64,000 nucleotides of DNA from Sneathiella sp. P13V-1 (GCF_015143595.1 NZ_WYEU01000001.1:1302001-1366000); one strand, 5' to 3'; shown: positions 1-8,954, numbered from the stretch's first letter. Translations and numbers: made by a program. The notes: generated by a model not told the origin, from the letters alone.

Positions 1-727
1 CGGTGCTTCCGGTCTGGGCGCTGCAACAGCCCGTGCATTGGCAGAAGCTGGTGCCAAGGTTGCTATTTTTGACATGAACGAAGATGCTGCGAACGCAATG
101 GCGTCTGAAATCGGTGGTGTTGCATGTGTGACCAACGTTGCGGATGATGCGTCTGTGGAAGCTGCATTTGACAAAGCACGTGATGCCCACGGTGCGGCAC
201 GTATTCTGGTAAACTGCGCAGGCATCGGCCCAGCTGCAAAAACTGTTTCCAGCAAAGGTATGCACCCACTGGATAAATTTCAGCAGGTGATTAACGTAAA
301 CCTGATCGGTACTTTTAACTGCATCCGCCGTGCATCTGCCGACATGATCGAACAAGAGCCAATGGAAAGCGGTGAGCGCGGTGTTTGTATCAACACAGCA
401 TCTGTAGCCGCATTTGACGGCCAGATCGGCCAGGCTGCTTATTCCGCATCCAAAGGCGGTATCGTTGGCATGACACTCCCGATTGCCCGTGATTTGGCGA
501 ATGTTGGTGTTCGTATCATGACAATTGCCCCAGGTCTGTTCAAAACACCACTTCTTCTGGGTTTGCCACAGGAAGTACAGGATAGCCTTGGCGCGTCTGT
601 TCCTTTCCCAAGCCGTCTTGGCGATCCATCTGAATATGCGGCACTTGCCAAGCATATCGTGGAAAACCAGATGCTGAACGGTGAAGTGATCCGCCTTGAT
701 GGTGCGATCCGTATGGCACCAAAATAA
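1..727 (+). CDS. HSD10-like 3-hydroxyacyl-CoA dehydrogenase (SDR), 5' end missing
   Basis: Short-chain dehydrogenase/reductase whose start lies before the window; the reading frame is open from base 2. The first residues, GASGLG, are the end of the Rossmann TGxxxGxG nucleotide-binding motif, so only about a dozen residues are lost. The catalytic YSASK motif is at about bases 438-452. The C-terminal half ([38 protein letters not shown]) closely matches the HSD17B10 / 2-methyl-3-hydroxybutyryl-CoA dehydrogenase branch rather than FabG. The expected role is NAD-dependent oxidation of 3-hydroxyacyl-CoA in beta-oxidation or isoleucine breakdown. A strong terminator follows. Branch assignment is from memory of the family; substrate is inferred. 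Confidence 0.93.
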   Translation, partial: GASGLGAATARALAEAGAKVAIFDMNEDAANAMASEIGGVACVTNVADDASVEAAFDKARDAHGAARILVNCAGIGPAAKTVSSKGMHPLDKFQQVINVNLIGTFNCIRRASADMIEQEPMESGERGVCINTASVAAFDGQIGQAAYSASKGGIVGMTLPIARDLANVGVRIMTIAPGLFKTPLLLGLPQEVQDSLGASVPFPSRLGDPSEYAALAKHIVENQMLNGEVIRLDGAIRMAPK

Positions 728-741
728 GAAATACTGACGAG

Positions 742-772
742 ATAAGCGCCGACTATTCGGCGCTTATTTTTT
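742..772 (+). terminator. Rho-independent terminator after the HSD10-like gene
   Basis: An 11-bp perfect stem (742-752 with 757-767), a 4-base loop CTAT and a T run. The stop codon of the convergent pterin dehydratase gene (753-755) sits in the loop. There is no T run on the minus side, so it acts mainly on the plus strand. Confidence 0.9.
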
Positions 773-1046
773 CCATGAGTGCCGCCAATTGCAGGTCAAG
801 CGAACTGACCCCGCCCACGTCATGGGTAGCCAGGGTAACATCAACTCGGGCGTAGACATTGAACCACTCTGGATGATGGTTTATTTGCTCCGCATATAAG
901 GCGACCCGGCTCATAAATCCGAAGGCTTCGTTGAAATCCTTGAAAGTGAATGATTTCCGGATGGCATCACGGTCTTCCTGAAGGTGCCACCCGGGTAATT
1001 CCAGAAGAAGTGTTTCAATATCTTCCCGGCTTAATTTTTCTGTCAT
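753..1046 (-). CDS. phhB: 4a-hydroxytetrahydrobiopterin dehydratase (pterin-4a-carbinolamine dehydratase)
   Basis: A 97-residue protein of the usual PCD length. It dehydrates 4a-hydroxytetrahydropterin so that the cofactor of aromatic amino acid hydroxylases can be recycled. The signature is visible: EQINHHPEW at about residues 53-61, then TLATHDVGG with the later His, and SSLDLQLA. The minus-strand frame stays open further upstream, but that extension would run into the divergent phosphatase gene, and the ATG at 1046 begins a normal PCD (MTEKLSREDIE), so I place the start there. No phenylalanine hydroxylase gene is in the window; many alphaproteobacteria keep phhB apart from phhA. The function is well supported; the partner is unknown. 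Confidence 0.93.
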   Translation of the reverse strand: MTEKLSREDIETLLLELPGWHLQEDRDAIRKSFTFKDFNEAFGFMSRVALYAEQINHHPEWFNVYARVDVTLATHDVGGVSSLDLQLAALMEKISAE

Positions 1047-1120
1047 TTTTTCGTCGTCTCCCAGCCCCTTAAAGAGTATATGTGGCGCAAGGACTGCAAA
1101 TCCAGCTAAAGGAAGTTTTG

Positions 1121-1594
1121 ATGACCCGTGTCCTTTTTGTTTGCCTTGGTAATATCTGCCGCTCTCCCTCTGCCGAAGCTGTCTTTCGCGGACTTGTCCG
1201 TGAACGGGGATTGGAAGATACCATTCTGACCGACAGCGCCGGAACGGGCGCGTGGCATGTGGGCAATCCACCGGATGAGAGGGCCCAACTTGTAGGTCGC
1301 CATTATGGGTATGATATGTCTGATCTTCGGGCGCGAAAAGTGGAAGACACTGACTTTGCGGAATTTGACTATATCCTTGCAATGGACAATAGCAATTTCC
1401 GAAACCTGGAACGAATGCGCCCATCTGCATATGCCGGTACTTTGGCGATGATGATGGATTTTGCCGGGCGAAATGGGGAAGAGGTTCCAGATCCTTATTA
1501 TGGGGATCTCTCTGATTATGAAACTGTATTTGATATGCTAAAACCCGCCGCAGAAGGCCTGCTGGCGCATATCCTTGATGAGATGAAGAAATGA
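1121..1594 (+). CDS. low molecular weight protein-tyrosine phosphatase
   Basis: A 157-residue cytoplasmic LMW-PTP that hydrolyses phosphotyrosine through a cysteinyl-phosphate. The P-loop CLGNICRSP (C-x5-R-S) is at residues 8-16 and the general acid is in DPYYGD near residue 126. Length is normal. The frame is open upstream to 1082, but the ATG at 1121 is preceded by AAGGAA and lets the protein begin directly with the first beta strand (MTRVLFVCLGN). Its stop overlaps the start of the next gene (ATGA, 1591-1594), so the two are translationally coupled. The substrate is unknown; pairing with an aminopropyltransferase is odd and gives no clear hint. Confidence 0.95.
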   Translation: MTRVLFVCLGNICRSPSAEAVFRGLVRERGLEDTILTDSAGTGAWHVGNPPDERAQLVGRHYGYDMSDLRARKVEDTDFAEFDYILAMDNSNFRNLERMRPSAYAGTLAMMMDFAGRNGEEVPDPYYGDLSDYETVFDMLKPAAEGLLAHILDEMKK

Positions 1595-2478
1595 CGAAAA
1601 TCAGCGAACTTAGCCGAAACTGGTGGCATGAAGAGACCGAAGGCGTTGCCTTTACCCATGCGCTGGATATGAAGAAGTTGCATGAGGAGCAAAGCCCTTA
1701 CCAGAAGATCGAGATTTTCGAACATGAGACTTTTGGTCGGGTTTTGACGCTGGATGGATTGGTTCAGGCATCCGAGGCTGATGAATATATGTATCACGAG
1801 ATGGCGGTTCATGTTCCACTTCTGGGCCGTGATTGGGATGATGTGAGTGTTCTGATTGTCGGTGGCGGGGATGGCGGTATCCTTCGTGAAGTGCTGGTCC
1901 ATGACTTTGTCAGCCGCGTCGTGATGGTGGAAATTGACCAGCGTGTTGTTGAATTGTCCCAGGAATATCTGGGGATCAATGGGGATTACAATGACCCTCG
2001 TGCCGAACTGATCATCGGTGATGCCGCAGACTATATGCGCCGTGCACGGGCGCGAAGCGATAAGTTCGACCTGATCATTCTGGATTTGAGTGAGCCTGTA
2101 GGTCCTTCCTCCACGGTGTTCACAGAAGAGTTTTGCGAGAATTTCTCCAACTGCATTACGGATCGTGGTGTGGTTCTGGATAGCGACAGTATTTTTGTTG
2201 GCAAAGACCGCGCCTATTTCCTTCAGGAGCTTTGCGGTGATAAGGACCAGAACTTGGTCAGCATCATGCAGAATAAACAATTGCTGCCCCATGTATCAGG
2301 ATATCGCTCCATTGTGCAGCTATATCCCGCGGCGGAGTTTGGTTTTTTCCTTTATAGTCGTGATGGGCATAGCTATTCCCATCCTGTGAAATCCCATACA
2401 GGACGCCATTACAATCCTGACCTTCATACAGGATCTTTTGCGCTGCCGACCTGGTGGCGGACAAATCTGGGATTTTAA
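1591..2478 (+). CDS. speE: spermidine synthase-family aminopropyltransferase
   Basis: A 295-residue protein that would transfer the aminopropyl group of decarboxylated S-adenosylmethionine to putrescine or another diamine. Seen in order: an N-terminal beta domain with SPYQKIEIFEH, LTLDGLVQASEADEYMYHEM, the nucleotide-binding GGGDGGILREV, acidic VEIDQRVVEL, IIGDAADYM, and the gate region LDLSEPVGPSSTVFTEEF. The gate usually reads D-S-(S/T)-D-P-x-G-P-A; here the second Asp is Glu (SEPVGP), so a different amine acceptor is possible. It starts inside the stop of the phosphatase gene. It overlaps the convergent thpR by four bases. Family certain; exact amine substrate inferred. Confidence 0.85.
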   Translation: MTKISELSRNWWHEETEGVAFTHALDMKKLHEEQSPYQKIEIFEHETFGRVLTLDGLVQASEADEYMYHEMAVHVPLLGRDWDDVSVLIVGGGDGGILREVLVHDFVSRVVMVEIDQRVVELSQEYLGINGDYNDPRAELIIGDAADYMRRARARSDKFDLIILDLSEPVGPSSTVFTEEFCENFSNCITDRGVVLDSDSIFVGKDRAYFLQELCGDKDQNLVSIMQNKQLLPHVSGYRSIVQLYPAAEFGFFLYSRDGHSYSHPVKSHTGRHYNPDLHTGSFALPTWWRTNLGF

Positions 2479-3035
2479 GACGGAGCGTCTTCGGTGGAGA
2501 GGGGTTCCAGATCGAAGATGAACTCTTCTTCGTAGTGGGGCCCACCATGTCCAAGCTGACTGGAAAATAATGTAAAATATTCCATGAGGATCGGTCTGGT
2601 TTTAAACAATCCATGATCCATCAGAAAGCCACGAACACTGTCATATGGACTGTTATGGACGCGGCCAAGTGTGATATGAGGTTTAAACTTCCGATCTTCA
2701 AGTTTGATGCCGTGACGGCTGGCTATGGTGGCGATCTTCTGTTGAAGATGAGTAATCTCAGGTGTCTGTTTCACACCTGCCCATAAAATACGGGGCCGTT
2801 TGGCGTTGCCAAAGACCCCGACCCCTTCGATTTTTACTTCAAAGGCGGGGCAGTTGATCTTTCCCAAGGCAACGCCGAGGTCGATCATCTCGGCCTCGGG
2901 TAGGTCACCTAGAAAGCAAAGGGTGATATGGGCGTTTTCAGGCTTGCTCCAATAGGCGTCCTGCAAGCCAAATTGCAATGCGCCAAGTTGCTGCTTGATG
3001 TCGTCGGGTAAATCAAGGGCAACAAAAAGGCGCAT
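2475..3035 (-). CDS. thpR: RNA 2',3'-cyclic phosphodiesterase (LigT/ThpR)
   Basis: A 186-residue member of the 2H phosphoesterase superfamily, which opens 2',3'-cyclic phosphates on RNA ends and in vitro can join tRNA halves with a 2'-5' bond. Both HxTx catalytic motifs are present: HITLCFLG near residue 37 and HITLGRV near residue 120. An earlier in-frame ATG at 3056 lies inside the upstream reductase gene. The ATG at 3035 has AAAGGAA a few bases before it and begins with the standard MRLFVALDLP, so it is chosen. It follows the aldo/keto reductase gene by 11 bases and may share its transcript. Confidence 0.93.
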   Translation of the reverse strand: MRLFVALDLPDDIKQQLGALQFGLQDAYWSKPENAHITLCFLGDLPEAEMIDLGVALGKINCPAFEVKIEGVGVFGNAKRPRILWAGVKQTPEITHLQQKIATIASRHGIKLEDRKFKPHITLGRVHNSPYDSVRGFLMDHGLFKTRPILMEYFTLFSSQLGHGGPHYEEEFIFDLEPLSTEDAPS

Positions 3036-3046
3036 AACACATTCCT

Positions 3047-4090
3047 TTACGGACAAGGGTAGGGATGTTCGCTGTGAATATCCTCTATAGACTTAAGAAT
3101 GTCTTCTGACAGTTGGATGTCAATACTTCCGATATTTGTCTCCAACTGTGCCATTGTCGTGGCGCCGATGATATTTGAGGTTACAAAACGGCGGGAATTG
3201 ATAAAGGCCAGCGCCATCTGCGACGGATCAAGTCCGTTTTCCTTGGCGAGCGCGACATATTTTTCCGTCATCTTGTAGGCGACTTCTGTTGTGTAACGCT
3301 GAAAGCGTGTAAACAGTGAAAAACGGGACCCTTCAGGCATCTGACCGCCCAAGTATTTCCCGCTCAGCATCCCCATGGCAAGCGGGGAATAGGCGAGCAG
3401 GCCGCATTCTTCACGAATGGAAACTTCAGCAAGACCCACTTCGTAGGAACGATTGAGCAGGTTATACGGATTTTGAACGGAGGCCATGCGGGGCAGGCCC
3501 AGTTTTTCTGAAAGAGCCAGATATTTCATGGTGCCCCAGGCACTTTCGTTGGAAAGGCCTACGTGGCGGATTTTGCCAGATTTCACCAGACCATCCAACG
3601 CCTCCAGTGTTTCCTGAAGCTCAATCGTGTCTTCGTCTTCAACGTGGTTGTAACCCAGCTTTCCAAAGAAGTTGGTGCTGCGTTCTGGCCAGTGAAGTTG
3701 ATAAAGGTCGATATAATCTGTCTTTAGACGCTTAAGGCTTTTATCAACCGCATCGGTGATGTGACGGGCATTCATACGGGACACTTCGCCATTCCCGCGG
3801 AAGTAGGTGCTTTCAGATTTGCCGACGACCTTTGTTGCCAGAATGACCTTGTCACGGTTCCCTGTTTTTTCAAACCAGGTACCGATATATTCTTCGGTTC
3901 TGCCTTGCGTTTCTTCTTTTGGTGGGACGGGATATAACTCAGCGGTATCTAAGAAATTGACGCCTTGATCCAATGCATAATCCATCTGCTCATGGGCTTC
4001 TACTTCGGTGTTTTGTTCACCCCAAGTCATGGTGCCAAGGCAAATGACGCTGACATCCAGACCTGTGCGGCCCAGTTTACGGTATTCCAT
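3047..4090 (-). CDS. tas: aldo/keto reductase, Tas family
   Basis: A TIM-barrel NADP(H)-dependent oxidoreductase of about 347 residues. The catalytic tetrad of aldo/keto reductases is visible: Asp and Tyr in FLDTAELYP (about residues 49-57), Lys in ILATKVVG, and His in YQLHWPER. The length, the start MEYRKLGRTGLDVS and the insert after the Tyr with EETQGRTEEYIG match E. coli Tas rather than shorter AKRs. Two ATGs are close together (4096 and 4090); AGGA is seven bases before the second, so the second is preferred. The physiological substrate is unknown for the family. It is followed by thpR. Confidence 0.9.
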   Translation of the reverse strand: MEYRKLGRTGLDVSVICLGTMTWGEQNTEVEAHEQMDYALDQGVNFLDTAELYPVPPKEETQGRTEEYIGTWFEKTGNRDKVILATKVVGKSESTYFRGNGEVSRMNARHITDAVDKSLKRLKTDYIDLYQLHWPERSTNFFGKLGYNHVEDEDTIELQETLEALDGLVKSGKIRHVGLSNESAWGTMKYLALSEKLGLPRMASVQNPYNLLNRSYEVGLAEVSIREECGLLAYSPLAMGMLSGKYLGGQMPEGSRFSLFTRFQRYTTEVAYKMTEKYVALAKENGLDPSQMALAFINSRRFVTSNIIGATTMAQLETNIGSIDIQLSEDILKSIEDIHSEHPYPCP

Positions 4091-4131
4091 ATTCATATCC
4101 TGAAGAGTTAATTTTTAATGCGCCCCGGAAT

Positions 4132-4800
4132 TTATTTCGGGTTATTGAGAAACTCGATAAGGGAAGGAAGCATTTTTTCGACGATTAATGCAACCCCTTC
4201 TCGGTTTGGATGGATGGCATCCTCTTGATTTAACTCTGGCATCGCGGCAACACCGTCCAGAAAGAAGGGGTAAAAGGCGACGCGGTGTTTTTCCGCAAGT
4301 TCAGGGAAAATACCGTCAAATTCAGTTTGGTAATCAATACCCATATTGGGTGGCGCCCGCATACCTGTAAGAAAAACGGGAATGCTTTTCTCTTTCAGGC
4401 GCTTTAAAATTTCATCCAGATTTTGCTTGGTGACAGATGGTTCAATCCCGCGAAGGGCGTCATTTGCCCCAAGCTCCAGAATGACGGCATCAGCACCGCC
4501 CGCGATAGCCCAATCAAGACGTTGTAAACCCCCTGTTGAGGTGTCGCCAGAAACGCCAGCATTTTCAATGCGGATCTGATGTCCTTTTTCGGCAAGAGCA
4601 GCTTCTAACTGAACGGGAAAGGCATCACTTTGCGGAAGGCCATATCCGGCGGTCAAACTGTCCCCTAAAGCGACAATTTTTTTGATCTCGGCGGCGCTGA
4701 ATGACGTATGAGTGAACAAAATCACGAAAACGAGACTGAAAATATTGAAAGTCAGCCGTCTTTTGCCATATGCCTTTAATGTCAAACTCTTGAAATGCAT
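4132..4800 (-). CDS. tesA: periplasmic SGNH/GDSL hydrolase TesA (arylesterase / lysophospholipase L1)
   Basis: A 222-residue secreted esterase/thioesterase. The first 37 residues form a signal peptide with a basic stretch (KAYGKRR), a hydrophobic core (IFSLVFVILF) and an Ala-rich cleavage site. The SGNH blocks follow: ALGDSLTAGYGL (block I, catalytic Ser), GVSGDTS (Gly), ELGANDALRG (Asn) and DAIHPNREG (catalytic Asp/His). It is divergent from a YbbA/YbbP ABC system, the same partnership as tesA-ybbAP in E. coli. The two start codons share base 4800, so each promoter must lie inside the opposite gene or one start is misplaced. Confidence 0.93.
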   Translation of the reverse strand: MHFKSLTLKAYGKRRLTFNIFSLVFVILFTHTSFSAAEIKKIVALGDSLTAGYGLPQSDAFPVQLEAALAEKGHQIRIENAGVSGDTSTGGLQRLDWAIAGGADAVILELGANDALRGIEPSVTKQNLDEILKRLKEKSIPVFLTGMRAPPNMGIDYQTEFDGIFPELAEKHRVAFYPFFLDGVAAMPELNQEDAIHPNREGVALIVEKMLPSLIEFLNNPK

Positions 4801-5525
4801 TGGAATCTAAATTGCCCCCGTCACCCATTATCTCGCTTGAGAATATTCATCTTACACTTAATTCAGATGCGGGCCCTGTCAATATCCTGCGTGGTATGGA
4901 CTTGCAAATACAAGAGGGACAAACGGTGGGTATTGTGGGACCATCTGGTTCGGGCAAATCTACCTTAATGTCAATCATGGCGGGTCTTGAAAAGCCAAGC
5001 AGTGGCAATGTGAATATCTGTAATGAAAAGATTAATGGCATGACAGAAGATGAATTGTCAGCCTTCAGACGCGACCATATCGGTATCGTTTTTCAATCAT
5101 TCCATCTGGTCCCCACTATGACGGCCCTTGAAAATGTAGCGATCCCGCTAGAGCTTGCAGGTCGTTCCGATGCATTTGATGTGGCACGTCAAAAACTGGA
5201 AACTGTGGGGCTTGGGGAGCGGACCAGCCATTATCCAACGCAGCTATCCGGCGGGGAGCAGCAGCGTGTGGCCCTGGCCCGCGCCGTGGTGACGGAGCCT
5301 CACATTCTTCTGGCAGATGAGCCGACGGGTAATCTGGATGGCTCCACGGGGGATGTGATTATCAACCAGATGTTTGATCTGCATGATGCCCATGACACCA
5401 CGTTGGTCCTGATTACCCACGATGAAAAACTTGCTGCAAAGTGCGATCGCACCATCCGGATCGAGGATGGATTGATTGTTTCCGATACTGGCGCTACTGC
5501 CAAATCTGAAGCAGCGGCGGAGTAA
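4800..5525 (+). CDS. ybbA: ABC transporter ATP-binding protein (YbbA/LolD type)
   Basis: A 241-residue ATPase of the MacB/LolD class. Walker A GPSGSGKST is at about residues 48-56, the Q-loop at FQSFHLVP, signature LSGGEQQRVALARA at about 145-158, and Walker B ILLADEPTGNLD just after. It should power the large membrane protein encoded six bases downstream. The start is a TTG at 4800; another in-frame TTG at 4812 is possible, and no ATG occurs before the conserved ILRGMDL. Linkage to tesA points to envelope lipid or lysophospholipid handling, as assumed for E. coli YbbAP. Confidence 0.9.
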   Translation: MESKLPPSPIISLENIHLTLNSDAGPVNILRGMDLQIQEGQTVGIVGPSGSGKSTLMSIMAGLEKPSSGNVNICNEKINGMTEDELSAFRRDHIGIVFQSFHLVPTMTALENVAIPLELAGRSDAFDVARQKLETVGLGERTSHYPTQLSGGEQQRVALARAVVTEPHILLADEPTGNLDGSTGDVIINQMFDLHDAHDTTLVLITHDEKLAAKCDRTIRIEDGLIVSDTGATAKSEAAAE

Positions 5526-5530
5526 GTGGT

Positions 5531-8071
5531 TTGAGCGGGGCGCAGACAGAGAGCTTAGGGCTTGCCATTCGATATGCCCGCCGCGAGATGCGCGGGGGTC
5601 TAAAAGGATTTCGTATTTTTATTGCCTGCCTGATTTTGGGTGTGGCGGCGATTGCGGGGGTTGGAACTCTCTCCAGTTCCATTAATGAAGGGCTTCGTTC
5701 CAATGGCCGTGTGATTTTGGGCGGCGACATTGATGTTCGTCTGACTTCTCGGGCCGCGACTGCCGATGAATTTAAATGGCTGCAAAGCCAAGGGGAGGTG
5801 AGCCGCATGCATATCATGCGTGCGATGGTACACGCCCCGAAAACAGATCAACGTCTCCTCAGTGAGATGAAAGCTATTGGGGATCTCTACCCCCAATATG
5901 GCGGGCTGACCCTAGAGGGCGGAGAGGCGACGGATGTTGCCGCAATAACCGCCATGAAAGATGGCTATTACGGCGCGCTGGTTGAGCGGGTGCTGTTGGA
6001 TCGCCTCAATGTTGAGGTCGGAGACCGTCTTGTTGCCGGTACCTTGCCTGTTGAAATCCGCGGTGTCATTGAACATGAACCGGACAAAGCGAGTCAGGGG
6101 ATGGCGCTTGGTCCCCGTGTGATTATTTCCAATGATGCGCTGATGCAAACGGGATTGGTGCAACCGGGTAGCTTGGTGCGCTTCCATTACCGTCTCAAAC
6201 TGAACGAAGATCTTTCGGCTGATGATTTTCGCAATAACGCAAAATTGGATCAACCAGATGCAGGTTGGCGGATTACAGATGCCACCAACGGGGCACCGGG
6301 GATCAAGCGGTTCGTTGAACGGGTCGCTATGTTCTTGACCCTTGTAGGGCTGACAGCCCTTGTGGTGGGCGGTGTTGGTGTTGGAAATGCCGTTCGTGCA
6401 TATCTCGATGGGAAGACCGAAACCATCGCAACCTTGAAATGCCTCGGGGCGAGCAGCCAGCTGATTTTCCGCATCCATTATTTCCAGGTGATGGCACTTG
6501 CACTAATCGGATCGGTTATCGGCCTGTCTTTGGGATATGGCGGTGCCTTTGTGGCGTCACAGTTCCTGGCGCAGGCCTTACCGGTCCCCGCGGTTGTGTC
6601 CTTCCAGCCTCTGCCTATGTTATTGGCCGCGGCTTACGGATTGTTGACGGCGACACTGTTTGCTGTGTGGCCCCTTGCCGCCGCGCGGGAGACCCCAGCG
6701 GCGTCTTTGTTCCGGGATTACACCGGCAATAAACATCGTCCAAAGCCTTTTTTCTTAGGTGTGACAATTCTGACTTTTGTAGCGCTTGTTGGATTGGCCG
6801 TCTTTACGGTGGAAGAGAAATTTTTCGCGGTTGTTTTTGTTCTGGCGGCCATTGTGATGTTTGCAGTGCTTTATGTTGTCGGAAAATTGGTGCAGGCAGG
6901 GGCTAAATCCATGCCCCGCTCCCGCATTCCAACGTTGCGACTGGCGCTTGCCAATTTGCACCGTCCGGGATCCGCCACCGCAAGTGTGGTGCTATCTATG
7001 GGGTTGGGGCTGACGCTTTTTGTTACCGTGGCGCTTATCGAAGGAAACCTTCGTGAGCAGGTGCAGGATCAGTTGCCTGAAAATGCACCGGCTTTCTTCT
7101 TCATTGATATTCAGAATACTCAGCTTGATGATTTCCGTGCCTCTGCCGAAGGGGTCACAGGGGTATCAGATGTCAACCATGTACCGAACCTTCGTGGACG
7201 CATTGTGCGGGTGAATGATATTCCGGCGTCTAAAGTGGCGGTCTCATCTGATGTGAAATGGGTGCTGCGGGGAGATCGGGGCCTGACATATTCGCAAGAT
7301 CTTCCGGTAAATGCGGTTGTGGTTGAAGGGGAGTGGTGGCCTGCCGATTACACAGGAAAACCCCTCATCAGCTTGTCTGATGACGCTGCGAAAGGCATGG
7401 GCATTGGTATTGGCGATGAAATGACCATTAATGTGATGGGACGGGAAATTACCGCAGAAATTGCCAACCTTCGCAAAGTGGATTGGAGCAGCCTTGCCAT
7501 CAATTTTGTGATTGTCTTTGACCATCATACTTTGGCGGCAGCCCCACATAGCCTGCTTGCCACCGCGAAAGCGACGGATGAGGCGGAGGTCGGTTTGTTC
7601 CGCGCGATCACCAGTAAGTTCCCAAATATTTCTGTGGTGCGCATGAAGGAAGCGTTACAGACAGTTTCCAAAATTCTGGAACAGTTGTCGTCCTCTGTGA
7701 CAGCAACAGCGTCTGTGACATTGGTATCTGGTATTCTTGTGCTGGCAGGGGCGTTTGCGGCCGGGCATCGGAAACGGGTTTACGATTCTGTGATTTTGAA
7801 AGTCTTGGGCGCAACACGACGCGATATCTTCAAGATTTTCCTCACCGAATATGCGCTTTTGGGGCTGGTAACGTCTGTTATTGCATCGGCGGCGGGATGG
7901 ATTGCTGCCTATTTTGTCATCACAGATGTGTTGGAGGCAAAATGGACTAACTTGCCGATTACGGTTCTTGGAACCGTGGTGATCAGTGTTGGGGTAACCA
8001 TCCTATTTGGCCTTTATGGATCGTGGCGCGCGTTAGGTGAAAAAGCCGCCCCAATTTTACGTTCGGAATGA
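5531..8071 (+). CDS. ybbP: FtsX/MacB-type ABC transporter permease (YbbP family)
   Basis: An 846-residue inner membrane protein forming the transmembrane half of the YbbAP system. Visible layout: an N-terminal membrane segment (IFIACLILGVAAIAGVG, about residues 28-44), a periplasmic domain, an FtsX-type bundle around residues 265-400 (MFLTLVGLTALVVGG, then the coupling motif TIATLKCLGAS), a second periplasmic domain, and a last FtsX bundle ending in YGSWRALGEKAAPIL with the matching VILKVLGATRRD. Two FtsX domains and about 850 residues are typical for YbbP. The apparent start is TTG at 5531. It probably moves or extracts an envelope lipid or lipoprotein; the substrate is not known. Confidence 0.9.
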   Translation: MSGAQTESLGLAIRYARREMRGGLKGFRIFIACLILGVAAIAGVGTLSSSINEGLRSNGRVILGGDIDVRLTSRAATADEFKWLQSQGEVSRMHIMRAMVHAPKTDQRLLSEMKAIGDLYPQYGGLTLEGGEATDVAAITAMKDGYYGALVERVLLDRLNVEVGDRLVAGTLPVEIRGVIEHEPDKASQGMALGPRVIISNDALMQTGLVQPGSLVRFHYRLKLNEDLSADDFRNNAKLDQPDAGWRITDATNGAPGIKRFVERVAMFLTLVGLTALVVGGVGVGNAVRAYLDGKTETIATLKCLGASSQLIFRIHYFQVMALALIGSVIGLSLGYGGAFVASQFLAQALPVPAVVSFQPLPMLLAAAYGLLTATLFAVWPLAAARETPAASLFRDYTGNKHRPKPFFLGVTILTFVALVGLAVFTVEEKFFAVVFVLAAIVMFAVLYVVGKLVQAGAKSMPRSRIPTLRLALANLHRPGSATASVVLSMGLGLTLFVTVALIEGNLREQVQDQLPENAPAFFFIDIQNTQLDDFRASAEGVTGVSDVNHVPNLRGRIVRVNDIPASKVAVSSDVKWVLRGDRGLTYSQDLPVNAVVVEGEWWPADYTGKPLISLSDDAAKGMGIGIGDEMTINVMGREITAEIANLRKVDWSSLAINFVIVFDHHTLAAAPHSLLATAKATDEAEVGLFRAITSKFPNISVVRMKEALQTVSKILEQLSSSVTATASVTLVSGILVLAGAFAAGHRKRVYDSVILKVLGATRRDIFKIFLTEYALLGLVTSVIASAAGWIAAYFVITDVLEAKWTNLPITVLGTVVISVGVTILFGLYGSWRALGEKAAPILRSE

Positions 8072-8147
8072 CTATTGATTTCACTTGAAATATGATAGAG
8101 TTCCACCAATATTTAGACCAATTCTAAAACTTAAGGGTAATGGATAA

Positions 8148-8852
8148 ATGGCGACCGAATATTCAAGAATGAATACTTCAACACGGACTGTGGACCAGGC
8201 CGCCTTGGATGAGGGCCTGCGCAGCCATATGCTGAAGGTATTCAACTACATGGCATCTGGCTTGGCATTGAGTGGTGCCGTAGCAGCATTCACAGCAAAT
8301 ACACCTGCTGTATATAACGCTGTGTTTGGTACACCGCTGCAGTGGGTAGTAATGCTGGCTCCGCTTGGACTGCTTTTTGCGATGTCACGTACAAGTGTCT
8401 CAACAACCAAGGTTCTGTACTGGGTCATGGTGGCAACATTTGGTGTCTCCATTTCCTATATCTTCCATGTCTACACAGCTGAAAGCGTGGTCCGGGTGTT
8501 CTTTATCACCTCGGCGACCTTCGGCGCGGCAAGTCTTTACGGTTATACAACTAAAAAAGACCTGACCGGCATGGGTACATTTATGATGATGGGCCTGATC
8601 GGTATCATTATCGCATCTGTGGTCAATATCTTCCTTGGATCAAGCGCACTACAGTTTGTAGTTAGCATCCTTGGTGTGATCATCTTCACAGGCCTGACAG
8701 CCTTTGACACACAGCGTATCAAGTCTGAATACTACCATGGCCATGACGCAGAAGTTCTGGAAAAAGGCGCCATCATGGGTGCGGTTTCCATGTATTTGAA
8801 CTTCCTGAACCTGTTCATGATGCTGCTAAGCCTGCTTGGTAATCGCGAATAG
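8148..8852 (+). CDS. Bax inhibitor-1/YccA family inner membrane protein
   Basis: A 234-residue polytopic protein with seven hydrophobic segments, the normal BI-1 layout. The family includes pH-gated calcium leak channels and the FtsH modulator YccA. Recognisable features are the soluble N-terminus TRTVDQAALDEGLRSHM, VFNYMASGLALSG in the first membrane segment, GLTAFDTQRIKSEY between helices six and seven (conserved Asp), and the last helix MYLNFLNLFMMLLSLLG. A purine-rich ribosome site (AAGGGTAATGG) precedes the ATG. It stands alone between the ABC genes and a terminator. Function in bacteria is poorly defined. Confidence 0.95.
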   Translation: MATEYSRMNTSTRTVDQAALDEGLRSHMLKVFNYMASGLALSGAVAAFTANTPAVYNAVFGTPLQWVVMLAPLGLLFAMSRTSVSTTKVLYWVMVATFGVSISYIFHVYTAESVVRVFFITSATFGAASLYGYTTKKDLTGMGTFMMMGLIGIIIASVVNIFLGSSALQFVVSILGVIIFTGLTAFDTQRIKSEYYHGHDAEVLEKGAIMGAVSMYLNFLNLFMMLLSLLGNRE

Positions 8853-8881
8853 ATCAAGATTTCTACTTAAGTAGATTTAAG

Positions 8882-8912
8882 AAGCCCGGCCTCATCCGCC
8901 GGGCTTTTGTTT
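8882..8912 (+). terminator. Rho-independent terminator after the Bax-inhibitor-1 gene
   Basis: A 9-bp perfect stem AAGCCCGGC / GCCGGGCTT (8882-8890 with 8898-8906), a 7-base loop, and the T-rich tail TTGTTTT. Confidence 0.9.
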
Positions 8913-8954
8913 TATCGTACGCAGTGAAACCAATTCAGGGCGAGACTGAGATCC

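Noticed and set aside
753-1430. Long minus-strand frame of 225 residues over the phosphatase gene
   Set aside because: Only its last 97 residues are a real protein (pterin dehydratase); the rest is the antisense of the LMW phosphatase gene.
1516-2292. 258-residue minus-strand frame opposite the aminopropyltransferase
   Set aside because: Low-complexity antisense translation with no family features; the plus frame is a clear enzyme.
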